NCBI GenBank assembly: GCA_018665505.1
Contig: JABJCS010000738.1
Location: 1 to 23,851 of the forward strand
DNA length: 23,851 bases
Direction: 5' to 3'
From: Alphaproteobacteria bacterium
GTDB taxonomy: Bacteria > Pseudomonadota > Alphaproteobacteria > UBA8366
In this document: piece after piece, positions 1 to 8,831 of the stretch
Numbering within the stretch: position 1 is the first letter of the stretch
How the letters are laid out: the number at the start of each line of letters is the position of its first letter
Program-made: the position numbers and the translations under genes
Notes under the pieces: generated by a model
What the model saw: the letters and a program-made list of their open reading frames with translations, nothing else
Told to the model about the DNA's origin: nothing
Database searches by the model: none

Positions 1-1
1 A

Positions 2-3000
2 AATCTACTGATCGTCATTGCTGGACTTGCCGCCATTCAAGGGGTCGAAGTGCGCGAGCTGCCCGATGTCGATCGTCCTGTGGTCACGGTGCGAGCGTTT
101 TTCGACGGTGCCTCGCCCGAGACGATGGATGCGGAGGTGACCAGCGTCATCGAAGGGGCGGTCGCTCGTGTTTCGGGCGTCCAGACGATCAATGCCGCGA
201 GCGAGGAGAACAATGCTCGTATTCGGGGAGAGTTCTCACCCGATGCTGACTTGGACGTCGCCGCGAATGATATCCGTGAAGCCGTGGCCGGCATTGAACG
301 GGACCTACCGGAAGGCGTCGAAGACATCACCATCGTTAAAGCGGATGCGGATTCTCTGCCGATCATTCGCCTCGCCTTGGTGAGCGACAAGCTCTCGCAA
401 GAGGCCTTAACGCGGCTGGCGGAGGAAGATATCGGCGCGGAGCTCACCGCTATCCCCGGGGTGGCCGCGGTTGAGTTGTTCGGAGATCAAGAACAAGTGC
501 TGCGGGTGGTTATCGATCCGCTACGGTTGGCGAGTTACGGGCTTTCCATCGACGATGTGGCAAGTGTCTTGTCGAGCACGAGCCTGGATGTGCCGGCAGG
601 GAGCTTCAAGTCGAACGACCAGCTGCTGATGGTTCGCGCAGACGCGTCAGTGTGGCGACCGGAAGCGATCGAGCGACTTGCCATCAAGGAAGACATCCGC
701 ATCGCCGATGTCGGGCAGGCGTTCTTTGGCCCGGCTGAGGCGGAAAGCCACAGCTTGCTCAATGGGCGCAAGGTTGTGGGACTCGGGATTATCCGGCGTG
801 CCCAATCGAATACCATCGCGATTTCGGACGAAGTTGGCAAAGCCATCGAAAGGTTGAATCGCCGCCTGAAAGATATCGACCTTGTGGTGATCTCGGACGA
901 TGCGCATTTCATTCGCAGTTCCGTGCGCGAAGTGATCGTTAGTCTATCGATTGCCGTCCTCGTCGTGATCGCGGTGATTTATATGTTCATGGGCTCGCTT
1001 CGGCCGACGCTGATTCCGGCGGTGGCGATTCCTATTGCCCTTGTCGGCACGATTGCAGCGATTTGGCTGCTGGGATTTTCGATCAATATTCTGACACTGT
1101 TGGCTCTCGTTCTAGCAACGGGAATGATCGTCGATGACGCCATTGTGGTGGTGGAGAATATCCAGCGCCAACGGAATCTCGGGTTGAAACCATTTGCGGC
1201 GTCCGTGATCGGCACACGGCAGGTGTTTTTTGCGGTGCTCGCGACGACCGCGACGCTAATCTCGGTATTTCTTCCGATTGCATTTTTGCCAAGCACGGCT
1301 GGGAAGTTATTCACTGAATTCGGCTTCGTTCTGGCCATTGCCGTTGCGATTTCTTCCTTTGTCGCACTCTCTCTGTGCCCGATGTTGGCGTCGCGATTGC
1401 CGGCCGGAAGTGGCAAACGGGTTGGTGGTGTAATGGACCGTGCCGGTGATTGGATCGTGTCACTCTATCGCCGACTTCTCGATTTCACGCTAAGGGCTAG
1501 GATACTGGTCATTGGGTGTGCCATTGTGCTTGCGTCCACCGCCTTGATTGTGTTTCCGAGCATTGACCGCGAATTGCTGCCACGCGAGGACCGCGGTGCC
1601 ATCATCGTAATGATGCAGGGCCCGGACGGTGTTGGGCTTGATTATATGGACCGGCAATCGGCGCGCGCCGAAGCATTGCTGGAGCCCCTGCGCGAGAGCG
1701 GTGAAGTGACGAATATCCTCTCGATCGTGGGCCGGTGGGATCTTAACCGGAACTATATCATCGCGCCTCTGGCGCCGTGGTCGGAGCGCAGTCGTAGCCA
1801 GCAGGAAATCGCAAAATCCTTGCGCGGGCCGCTTAAAGCGATTCCAGGTGCTACTGCCCGCATCCGCACGCCGAATAGCTTGAATTTGCGCCGTGCCGGC
1901 GGTCGGGTAGAGTTCACTTTGACCGGCTCCAACTACAAGGATATCGCCGCGGCGGCGGACGGATTCCTTGATGTCTTACGAACCAAGGCGCCCGAGTTGG
2001 AAGACCTGGAGATTGAGTTCCAGCAAACCCAGCCTCAGCTTTCTCTGACAGTCGACAGGCGGCGGGCGGAAGACCTCGGCATTCCTATCGAAGGGATCGT
2101 CAATACATTGCGGGCGATGGTCGACGGGTTCGAGGTCGCGGAGCTGAACGTCGAGGACAGATCTGTCCCTGTAATGCTCGAATCCGCGGCGGGGGCCATC
2201 GACGATCCGAGCGATCTGAAAAATCTGTTCGTGCGGTCGGCTGGTGGGAAACTCGTGCCGCTTTCCGCCTTCGTCACCCTCACGGAAGAAGGCGTGGCAG
2301 CGGAGTTGGACCGCTCGGCCCAGAAACGTGCCATCGAGATCGAGGCGTCTTTGCCGCCAGGCTACGCGATGCACAAGGCGGTCGAGCGTATCGAGGATTT
2401 GGCCGATGAAAGCCTGCCGCCGGGTATCGGTCTGCATTTCATCAACGAAGCCGCAACCTTAAAGGATACCTCCAACGAAGTTGCGATTACCTTCGCGATC
2501 GCAGTCCTCGTTGTCTTGCTTGTCTTGGCGGCACAGTTCGAAAGCTTGCTAAGCGCCCTCGTCATCATCCTGACCGTTCCCTTCGGTCTAGCGGCGGCAG
2601 TCTTTTCCCTGAAATTGACCGGTACTTCGATCAATATTTACAGCCAAATCGGCCTCGTGATGCTGGTGGGTTTAATGGCCAAAAACGGCATTCTTGTTGT
2701 GGAGTTCGCGGACCAACTCCGCGACCGGGGTCATTCCGTCCTGGAGGCGGTCCATGAGGCGGCGATGACACGCTTGCGCCCGGTAATGATGACCATGCTC
2801 TCCACTGTTTTGGGCGCCTTGCCGTTGATCTTGGGGAGCGGGGCCGGCGCGGAAGCTCGGGGTGCCATCGGGTGGGTCGTCTTCGGGGGCCTTGGCATAT
2901 CCACGGTCTTCACGCTGATCCTCATTCCGGTCATCTACAGTCTGTTGGCCCCTTTGGCGCGGCCGCGCGCGCATGCGGGTGTACGTCTTGACCGCGAATT

Positions 3001-3025
3001 GCGTGAGTTCGAGGCGGCGGAATAA
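2..3025 (+). CDS. RND-family efflux permease (AcrB/MdtB type), 5' end outside window
   Basis: Inner-membrane proton-driven pump subunit of a tripartite efflux system (HAE1-type RND). The frame is open from base 2 with no start codon in view, so the N-terminus, including most of the first membrane helix, lies upstream. Visible are the porter-domain start after 'RELPDVDRPVVTV', the helix cluster at about 940-1400, the paired Asp of helix 4 in 'MIVDDAIVVVEN' (codons 1133-1138) and the conserved Lys of helix 10 in 'GLMAKNGILVVEF' (codon 2681). These are the proton-relay residues of the family. The second porter half and the last helices (2480-2960) are present and the C-terminus looks complete. 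No adaptor or outer-membrane factor gene is visible; they may lie upstream. The next gene follows after 18 bp on the same strand. The substrate cannot be inferred. Confidence 0.95.
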   Translation, partial: NLLIVIAGLAAIQGVEVRELPDVDRPVVTVRAFFDGASPETMDAEVTSVIEGAVARVSGVQTINAASEENNARIRGEFSPDADLDVAANDIREAVAGIERDLPEGVEDITIVKADADSLPIIRLALVSDKLSQEALTRLAEEDIGAELTAIPGVAAVELFGDQEQVLRVVIDPLRLASYGLSIDDVASVLSSTSLDVPAGSFKSNDQLLMVRADASVWRPEAIERLAIKEDIRIADVGQAFFGPAEAESHSLLNGRKVVGLGIIRRAQSNTIAISDEVGKAIERLNRRLKDIDLVVISDDAHFIRSSVREVIVSLSIAVLVVIAVIYMFMGSLRPTLIPAVAIPIALVGTIAAIWLLGFSINILTLLALVLATGMIVDDAIVVVENIQRQRNLGLKPFAASVIGTRQVFFAVLATTATLISVFLPIAFLPSTAGKLFTEFGFVLAIAVAISSFVALSLCPMLASRLPAGSGKRVGGVMDRAGDWIVSLYRRLLDFTLRARILVIGCAIVLASTALIVFPSIDRELLPREDRGAIIVMMQGPDGVGLDYMDRQSARAEALLEPLRESGEVTNILSIVGRWDLNRNYIIAPLAPWSERSRSQQEIAKSLRGPLKAIPGATARIRTPNSLNLRRAGGRVEFTLTGSNYKDIAAAADGFLDVLRTKAPELEDLEIEFQQTQPQLSLTVDRRRAEDLGIPIEGIVNTLRAMVDGFEVAELNVEDRSVPVMLESAAGAIDDPSDLKNLFVRSAGGKLVPLSAFVTLTEEGVAAELDRSAQKRAIEIEASLPPGYAMHKAVERIEDLADESLPPGIGLHFINEAATLKDTSNEVAITFAIAVLVVLLVLAAQFESLLSALVIILTVPFGLAAAVFSLKLTGTSINIYSQIGLVMLVGLMAKNGILVVEFADQLRDRGHSVLEAVHEAAMTRLRPVMMTMLSTVLGALPLILGSGAGAEARGAIGWVVFGGLGISTVFTLILIPVIYSLLAPLARPRAHAGVRLDRELREFEAAE

Positions 3026-3043
3026 TTCACAAGGAAGCGACGT

Positions 3044-4102
3044 ATGGAATTCGGCATCAGTTGTAACAAGATCGACGAAGTCGGCGTCGCCGTTCATGCG
3101 GAGAATCTCGGCTACGATTTTTGCTGGATGACGGACAGCCCGATGATCCGGTCCAACGTTTGGTCGGTGATGACCTTGGTGGCGCAACAGACCCAGCGCT
3201 TGCGCCTTGGCACCGGTGTCGCGGTGCCGGGATTACGTCTGGCACCAGTGGCGGCGAACGGTATCGCCACGATCAATCGTCTGGCACCGGGACGGTGTTT
3301 TATGGGGCTCGGCACCGGCAATACGGCGATGCGGATGTTGGGACATCCACCGGCGAAGGTGGCAGAGTTCAAGGAATACATCCGGGTCGTGAGCGCTTTG
3401 TTGCGCGGCGAAGAAGTAGAGTTCACGCTCGACGGCGTGACCCACCCGATCACCTTTGCCAATCAGGATTTCGGCTACATCAACGTGACGGACCCGATCC
3501 CGGTTCACGTAGGTGGCTTTGGCCCGCGCGCGCAGGCGCTGGCGGGCGAGCTCGGCGATGGATTGATCACCGGGATTCCGCGTGGCGGTTCCATCACGCA
3601 AGCGCTTGCGAATGTCCGCCGAGGGGCCGAACGGGCGGGCCGTTCGCTGGACGATTTCAAGACCTACGCACTGGTAAACCTTTTGATGTTGGAGCCGGGT
3701 GAGACCCTCGAGTGCGAGCGGGCGATCGCCGAAATCGGCTCCGGTATCATGGTGAATGTGCATTATCTGGTCGAACGCTGGAAGGAAACCGGTGAGGATC
3801 CACCGGATTACGTAAAGCCTATCTGGAAGGACTATCTGGCCTTCTTGGAAGAACGTGATGGTGCGCGACAGCATCAGGAGATGCACAAAAGCCATTACAG
3901 TTATCTCGACCCCGAAGAGGCTCGGTTCATCACGCCGGAAATGATACGTACCTTTAGCGTGGCGGGGCAGCCTGAAGAAATCGTCGAACAGTTGAGAGAG
4001 TATGAGCGCCAGGGTTTAGATGGGATCAATTTTATCCCAACCCTGGATCAACAATACCGCCTGATCGAAGATTTCGCCCGCAAAGTTATTTCGTGGATGT
4101 AG
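3044..4102 (+). CDS. Luciferase-like (LLM class) flavin-dependent oxidoreductase
   Basis: A 352-residue protein of the bacterial luciferase/F420-reductase superfamily (TIM barrel, FMN or F420 dependent). The N-terminal 'MEFGISCNK', the central 'LRLGTGVAVPGLR' and 'GRCFMGLGTGNTAMRMLG', followed by an 'EFKEYIRVVSALLRGEEVEF' block, match the pattern of this family, and the length is usual. The ATG at 3044 is preceded by AAGGAAG with good spacing. It starts 18 bp after the RND permease stop, so the two are probably co-transcribed. This is an unusual pairing that could mean the oxidoreductase acts on a compound handled by the pump. The gene ends in front of a strong hairpin at 4129. Family assignment is firm; cofactor (FMN versus F420) and substrate are not determinable. 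Confidence 0.85.
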   Translation: MEFGISCNKIDEVGVAVHAENLGYDFCWMTDSPMIRSNVWSVMTLVAQQTQRLRLGTGVAVPGLRLAPVAANGIATINRLAPGRCFMGLGTGNTAMRMLGHPPAKVAEFKEYIRVVSALLRGEEVEFTLDGVTHPITFANQDFGYINVTDPIPVHVGGFGPRAQALAGELGDGLITGIPRGGSITQALANVRRGAERAGRSLDDFKTYALVNLLMLEPGETLECERAIAEIGSGIMVNVHYLVERWKETGEDPPDYVKPIWKDYLAFLEERDGARQHQEMHKSHYSYLDPEEARFITPEMIRTFSVAGQPEEIVEQLREYERQGLDGINFIPTLDQQYRLIEDFARKVISWM

Positions 4103-4128
4103 CCTTATAGAGACAGAGGCGTATAAAA

Positions 4129-4148
4129 GGGGGAGCCGGAGCTCCCCC
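4129..4148. terminator. Bidirectional hairpin between converging genes
   Basis: Perfect 8-bp stem GGGGGAGC/GCTCCCCC with a CGGA loop. On the plus strand it is followed by GAGTTTTCGCTTTT. On the minus strand it runs into CTTTTAT. It sits 26 bp after the flavin oxidoreductase stop and 25 bp after the amtB stop, so it probably ends transcription from both sides. Confidence 0.85.
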
Positions 4149-4173
4149 GAGTTTTCGCTTTTGGCGATGGGTA

Positions 4174-5466
4174 TTAGTGGACGGTTTCGCCATGGAGGTC
4201 GAAGTCGAGGCCGTCGCGCTCTGCATCTTCGGAGACGCGCAGACCGACGATCATATCGACGATCTTCAGGATGACGTAAGTAGCGGCCGCGCAATAGACG
4301 ATGGTCGCGAGGATTCCCCAGGCCTGCGTCGCGACCTGGCCTGCATTGCCTTCGATCAGGCCGGATGTGCCGCCAATGGCTTCGATGGCGAAGACGCCGG
4401 TCAGCAGCGCGCCGACGATACCGCCCACACCATGAATGCCGAAGACATCCAGCGAGTCGTCATAGCCGAGCTTGTGCTTGATCTTGGTCGAGACGAACCA
4501 GCAGACGATGCCGGCGATCGCGCCGATGGCCAATGCACCGGCGGGATCAACGAAACCCGCCGCCGGCGTGATCGCGACGAGACCAGCGACGGCGCCTGAG
4601 ACGAGACCAAGAACACTCGGTTTCTTCAATTCGAACCATTCGCAAATCATCCAAGCCAACGCAGCACCGGCGGCGGCTATTTGCGTCACGGCCATCGCCA
4701 TGCCGGCGGAACCGTTGGCCGCGACCGCCGACCCAGCGTTGAAGCCAAACCAGCCGACCCATAACATGGAGGCCCCAATTAGAGTGAGCGTCAGATTGTG
4801 CGGCGCCATGTTTTCCTGGCCGTAGTTCGTCCGCTTTCCGATGACCAGGCACGCGACGAGACCGGCAATGCCAGAGTTGATGTGGACAACGGTGCCGCCC
4901 GCAAAATCGAGGACGCCGTCATTGCCGAGAAAGCCTCCCGGGCCCCAAACCCAATGGGTGATCGGCGAGTAGACGACGACCGACCAAATCGCGACGAACA
5001 ACAGCATCGCCGAAAATTTCATCCGGTCCGCGAAAGCGCCTGTGATCAGTGCCGGCGTGATGATCGCGAATGTCATTTGAAAAACGAAGAACACGGATTC
5101 GGGGATCGTCCCGTTCACTTGTCCGACGGTCATGCCCGAGACGAACATATTCGATAGGCCACCAACGAAGGCATTGCCCTCGGAGAAGGCGAGACTGTAG
5201 CCGATGACCATCCAGATCACGCTAACCAGACAGCAGATCGCAAAACTCTGAGCCATGATGGAGAGGACGTTCTTCTTCCGCACCATGCCACCATAGAAAA
5301 GGGCGAGACCGGGAATCGTCATCATTAATACGATCGCGGTCGATGTGAGCATCCAGGCCGTATCGCCACTGTCGACTTTGGCGTTCTGGGCGAAGGCCGG
5401 AACGGAAATTGTCGTGAAGATTGCGGCGAGATTGCCGAGCAGTAGTTTTTTGTGAAGGTGGGGCAT
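4174..5466 (-). CDS. amtB: Ammonium transporter AmtB
   Basis: A 430-residue channel for ammonium/ammonia in the inner membrane. The N-terminus 'MPHLHKKLLLGN' followed by a hydrophobic stretch ending 'VPAFAQ' looks like a cleavable signal peptide, usual for proteobacterial Amt proteins. Then follow the typical 'DTAWMLTSTAIVLMM', 'PGLALFYGGMVRKKN', 'WGPGGFLG', 'DFAGGTVVHINSG' (first pore His) and 'FGIHGVGGIVGALLTGVFA' (second pore His) motifs. The frame is open to 5613, but the ATG at 5464-5466 is chosen because AAAGGAAC lies just upstream and the protein then begins with the signal peptide; the longer version would run into glnK. It lies 13 bp downstream of glnK, the classical glnK-amtB operon, under the sigma-54 type promoter at 5891. 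Confidence 0.96.
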   Translation of the reverse strand: MPHLHKKLLLGNLAAIFTTISVPAFAQNAKVDSGDTAWMLTSTAIVLMMTIPGLALFYGGMVRKKNVLSIMAQSFAICCLVSVIWMVIGYSLAFSEGNAFVGGLSNMFVSGMTVGQVNGTIPESVFFVFQMTFAIITPALITGAFADRMKFSAMLLFVAIWSVVVYSPITHWVWGPGGFLGNDGVLDFAGGTVVHINSGIAGLVACLVIGKRTNYGQENMAPHNLTLTLIGASMLWVGWFGFNAGSAVAANGSAGMAMAVTQIAAAGAALAWMICEWFELKKPSVLGLVSGAVAGLVAITPAAGFVDPAGALAIGAIAGIVCWFVSTKIKHKLGYDDSLDVFGIHGVGGIVGALLTGVFAIEAIGGTSGLIEGNAGQVATQAWGILATIVYCAAATYVILKIVDMIVGLRVSEDAERDGLDFDLHGETVH

Positions 5467-5479
5467 TGATATGTTCCTT

Positions 5480-5923
<444 letters not shown>

Positions 5924-5935
5924 TTAACTACGTAC

Positions 5936-5948
5936 TTTCAATAAGTTA
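5936..5948 (+). promoter_or_regulatory. Possible IHF site upstream of the sigma-54 promoter
   Basis: TTTCAATAAGTTA differs at one position from the IHF core consensus WATCAANNNNTTR. It lies about 30-40 bases upstream of the -24 element, where IHF often bends DNA to bring an enhancer-bound activator to RpoN. The region is AT-rich, so a chance match is likely. It lies between two copies of TTAACTA (5924-5930 and 5946-5952) spaced 22 bp apart. Confidence 0.25.
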
Positions 5949-6095
5949 ACTATTTTTCGCAATTCAACAGGACGGGAAACAGGCCCAAATATGATGAAAA
6001 AATAGACACCTTAAATATGTCGATTAAAATTTAGGCAATTTCTTATGCTGGACATCATTTGATTGAGATATGAAGCTGCGTGTGAGGGTAAAAAC

Positions 6096-7334
6096 GTGGA
6101 CAACAAGATGTCTAAAAGATTCGAAGTCGTCATCGTAGGCGGCGGCATGGCGGGTATGACGCTGGGGTGCGGCCTTGCGGGGTGCGGCATCGCGACGGCG
6201 GTTATTGAACGGATGGATCCCGTCACGATGAACACATTGGACTTCGATGGCCGGACGACATCGATCGCCCACGGCTCGGCTCAAGTTCTGAAAGGAATCG
6301 GCCTGTGGCTGCTGATCGCGGATGAAACCGAGCCAATTCTCGATATCCGCGTGGCGGATGGCCATCCCTCGCGCGGCGTCTCACCACTGTTCTTGCATTA
6401 CGACCATACCGAGGTCGGCGACGATCCCTTTGGCTACATTATCGAGAACCGGGTTATTCGGGATGGATTATCCCAGCTCCAGGGCCAACTCAGGAATTTG
6501 ACGATCATCGCTCCGGCCTCGGTTGAGACCGTCGAACGTCATGCGGACGGTGCTGACGTCATGCTTGAAGACGGGCGTGTCCTGCAGACGTCGCTCGTCG
6601 TTGGTGCGGATGGGCGAAATTCGCCACTTCGGAAATCCGCCGGTATTGGAGCACGTGAATTCCGCTATGATCAGACCGCCATTGTCTGCACGGTGTCGCA
6701 TGAGCGGGCGCATGCTGGTGTCGCCGTCGAATTGTTCTTGCCGAGTGGTCCGTTTGCCATGCTGCCTATGACTGGACAGCGCACGAACATCGTATGGACC
6801 GAGCGCGCGGACCTGGCACCGGCATTTCTCGATCTAGACGATGCGGGGTTCCTTGGCGAAGTGCAGCGACGTTTTGGCGATTGGTTGGGCGCTCTCGATT
6901 TGGTAGGGCCTCGTTTCGCTTATCCTTTGGGATTGATGCATGCGGATCGCTATACGGACCGGCGATTGGCGCTCATCAGCGAGGCCGCCCACGCCATTCA
7001 TCCGATCGCTGGACAAGGACTCAACCTCGGAATTCGCGACGTCGCCGCTTTGGCCGAAGCTGTGGTCGATGCGGTGCGGTTGGGGTTGGAGCCAGCGGAC
7101 GCCACGGTGTTGGACCGCTATGAGGCTTGGCGACGGGTCGATAACACGACCTTGGTTGCGGTGACCGATGTTTTGAACCGTCTGTTCTCAAACGATGTCG
7201 CGCCTATACGGGCTGCCCGCGACTTTGGCCTTGCGGGTGTCGACGCGATTCCACCGTTAAAGCGGGTCTTTATGCGCCATGCGATGGGGGTGGTCGGTGA
7301 TTTACCGCGTTTAGTGCGTGGCGAAACGCTTTAG
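6096..7334 (+). CDS. FAD-dependent monooxygenase, UbiH/UbiF/COQ6 family
   Basis: A 412-residue flavoprotein hydroxylase, probably acting on an aromatic ring, possibly in ubiquinone biosynthesis. It has the N-terminal dinucleotide-binding motif 'VVIVGGGMAGMTLG' (residues 11-24), the mid-protein 'LVVGADGRNSPLRK' (DG motif) and the C-terminal 'HAIHPIAGQGLNLGIRDVAAL', the best signature of the UbiH/VisC/COQ6 group. The frame is open from a TTG at 6063. The GTG at 6096 is preferred because GAGGG lies about 8 bases upstream; the ATG at 6108 is also possible. Oddity: the usual 'GDAAH' before the HP..GQGLNLG block reads 'SEAAH'. No other ubi gene is adjacent, so the position in the ubiquinone pathway (C5, C6 or C7 hydroxylation) is unresolved. 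Confidence 0.85.
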   Translation: MDNKMSKRFEVVIVGGGMAGMTLGCGLAGCGIATAVIERMDPVTMNTLDFDGRTTSIAHGSAQVLKGIGLWLLIADETEPILDIRVADGHPSRGVSPLFLHYDHTEVGDDPFGYIIENRVIRDGLSQLQGQLRNLTIIAPASVETVERHADGADVMLEDGRVLQTSLVVGADGRNSPLRKSAGIGAREFRYDQTAIVCTVSHERAHAGVAVELFLPSGPFAMLPMTGQRTNIVWTERADLAPAFLDLDDAGFLGEVQRRFGDWLGALDLVGPRFAYPLGLMHADRYTDRRLALISEAAHAIHPIAGQGLNLGIRDVAALAEAVVDAVRLGLEPADATVLDRYEAWRRVDNTTLVAVTDVLNRLFSNDVAPIRAARDFGLAGVDAIPPLKRVFMRHAMGVVGDLPRLVRGETL

Positions 7335-7431
7335 GGTTCCTCTCGAAGCCGCGTTGCCTGCCGCTTGACAGAATGCCCGGCGAAGCCTCAGCATCAATTT
7401 AATTAGATGAAAAATTCTTGGGGAGAAAACC

Positions 7432-7830
7432 ATGTCTAAACTCCGGCATATCGCCGTGACCGTTCCTGATTTGGAAGAGGCGGCAAGCTTTTACGAGAAG
7501 ACCTTTGGGATGACGCGCTCGCAGGTCTCCGACATCGCGATTTTATTGACTGACGGTGTCGTCAGCCTGGCGATTTTGAAGTTCCAGTCGGATGAGCAGG
7601 CTGGAGATGAACGCGGTAAGGACTTTCACGGACTCCACCATATGGGTTTTGTCGTCGAAGATATCGATGCCATGCAAGATACCATTAAGGACAATGGCGG
7701 GCGCTATCACATGCAACTGCCGAACACGCCGGATGGTGCTTCGGAGATTAAGTTTCGTGACCCGAATGGCGTCGTCTTCGACATCGTCACGACCCAATAC
7801 GCCGACAAGGCCTGGGGCGTCGGGGACTAA
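7432..7830 (+). CDS. VOC (glyoxalase/dioxygenase fold) family protein
   Basis: A 132-residue protein with two beta-alpha-beta-beta-beta modules of the vicinal oxygen chelate superfamily: 'LRHIAVTVPDLEEAASFYEKTFGM' at the N-terminus, then 'LHHMGFVVEDIDAMQDTI' and 'SEIKFRDPNGVVFDIV'. Candidate metal ligands are His6, the His pair before 'MGFVVED', and the acidic residue in 'FDIV', where Asp stands where Glu is common. The ATG has GGGGAGA upstream. It lies 97 bp after the FAD hydroxylase on the same strand and ends 10 bp before the convergent MDR gene. VOC members include glyoxalase I, extradiol dioxygenases, epimerases and fosfomycin-resistance enzymes. The sequence does not show which one this is. 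Confidence 0.85.
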   Translation: MSKLRHIAVTVPDLEEAASFYEKTFGMTRSQVSDIAILLTDGVVSLAILKFQSDEQAGDERGKDFHGLHHMGFVVEDIDAMQDTIKDNGGRYHMQLPNTPDGASEIKFRDPNGVVFDIVTTQYADKAWGVGD

Positions 7831-7840
7831 CGATCTGGCG

Positions 7841-8797
7841 TCAATCGATGTGAAGGACGGCTTTACCGAGGAATTTTCGGTCGATCAGGTCTTGGGCGAC
7901 ACGGTTGATCTCGGTCCAGGATGCCTCGCGTTCTATGGCGCAGTTGAGCCTCCCGTCCGCGACAAGCGAAAGTAAGCGTGGCAAGTTTTCGCTTGGAGGC
8001 GAGGATTCGCTTTTCGCATAGAGATGAAACCCCATCATTTGCGCCAGGCCGATCCGCATGAATTGGCCGATATCAACGAGTATTTCCGGTGTGTCTGTGA
8101 CCCCGTAGCAAACGCAAATACCGTCTGGTGCCAGGGCCGGGATCGCGTTTGCCAGGATCGCGCCGCTGACGCCATCGATGATTAGGCGAAACCCTTCGTG
8201 CTTGCTGAATTCGCGGCCATCCACAGTCACGATCGTCGGATGCTCGCCAAGAGATTCAATAAAGGGTTTTTGTTCCGCGCGGCGAATTTGGGCGAAGGCC
8301 GTAGCGCCGGCGAGCGCCGCCAATTGGACCGCGAACATGCCGACACCGCCAGTGGCGCCGGTAATCAGCGCGTGGCGACCGAGTAGGCTGGTCGCCGCGT
8401 CGACCGAATGAAGCGCAGTCAGACCGGCAACCGGCAATGTGGCGGCCTGTGCATCGGAGACACCGTCTGGAATGGGCGCGATATAAGATGTGGGAACGGC
8501 GACCAATTCCGCCCATCCTTCCATGCGCGTGGAAAAGCCAACAACCCGAATTCCCGCGACCGGGCCGGTTCCGTCAGCGGCGGGCGTGTCGACCGTGCCG
8601 ACGAAATCCCAGCCGATTTGAAGCGTGCCGTCGGCGGTTCTTTGTGCGCGGCCCAATTCACCCCGGTTCAATGAAATAGCAGTAACCCGAACGAGCGCTT
8701 CGTTGGAAAATGGCGTGCGAGGCTTGCCTGCCATAATTGTGACGATTTCGTTGGTACTTTTCGACGCGACAACCCGGCGGGTTTCGGTACTTGGCAT
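7841..8797 (-). CDS. Zinc-less MDR-family NAD(P)H:quinone oxidoreductase-like protein
   Basis: A 318-residue medium-chain dehydrogenase/reductase. An N-terminal GroES-like domain ('PFSNEALVRVTAISLNRGEL', 'IGWDFVGTV') is followed by a Rossmann domain with the nucleotide-binding motif 'ITGATGGVGMFAVQLA' (GATGGVG at about 147-153). The structural- and catalytic-zinc cysteines of alcohol dehydrogenases are absent, which places it with quinone oxidoreductases or enoyl reductases. The C-terminal 'FLGKAVLHID' is typical of that group. The start ATG has only a weak Shine-Dalgarno, and the gene begins 34 bp after the MFS transporter stop, so it is probably read from the same transcript. The substrate is unknown. 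Confidence 0.85.
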   Translation of the reverse strand: MPSTETRRVVASKSTNEIVTIMAGKPRTPFSNEALVRVTAISLNRGELGRAQRTADGTLQIGWDFVGTVDTPAADGTGPVAGIRVVGFSTRMEGWAELVAVPTSYIAPIPDGVSDAQAATLPVAGLTALHSVDAATSLLGRHALITGATGGVGMFAVQLAALAGATAFAQIRRAEQKPFIESLGEHPTIVTVDGREFSKHEGFRLIIDGVSGAILANAIPALAPDGICVCYGVTDTPEILVDIGQFMRIGLAQMMGFHLYAKSESSPPSENLPRLLSLVADGRLNCAIEREASWTEINRVAQDLIDRKFLGKAVLHID

Positions 8798-8831
8798 AAT
8801 GACTACTCGCTCGATTGAATGACGGTTTTAG

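Noticed and set aside
3233..3895. Minus-strand open frame of 220 codons opposite the flavin oxidoreductase
   Set aside because: Antisense shadow of a well-supported gene; composition unlike a folded protein.
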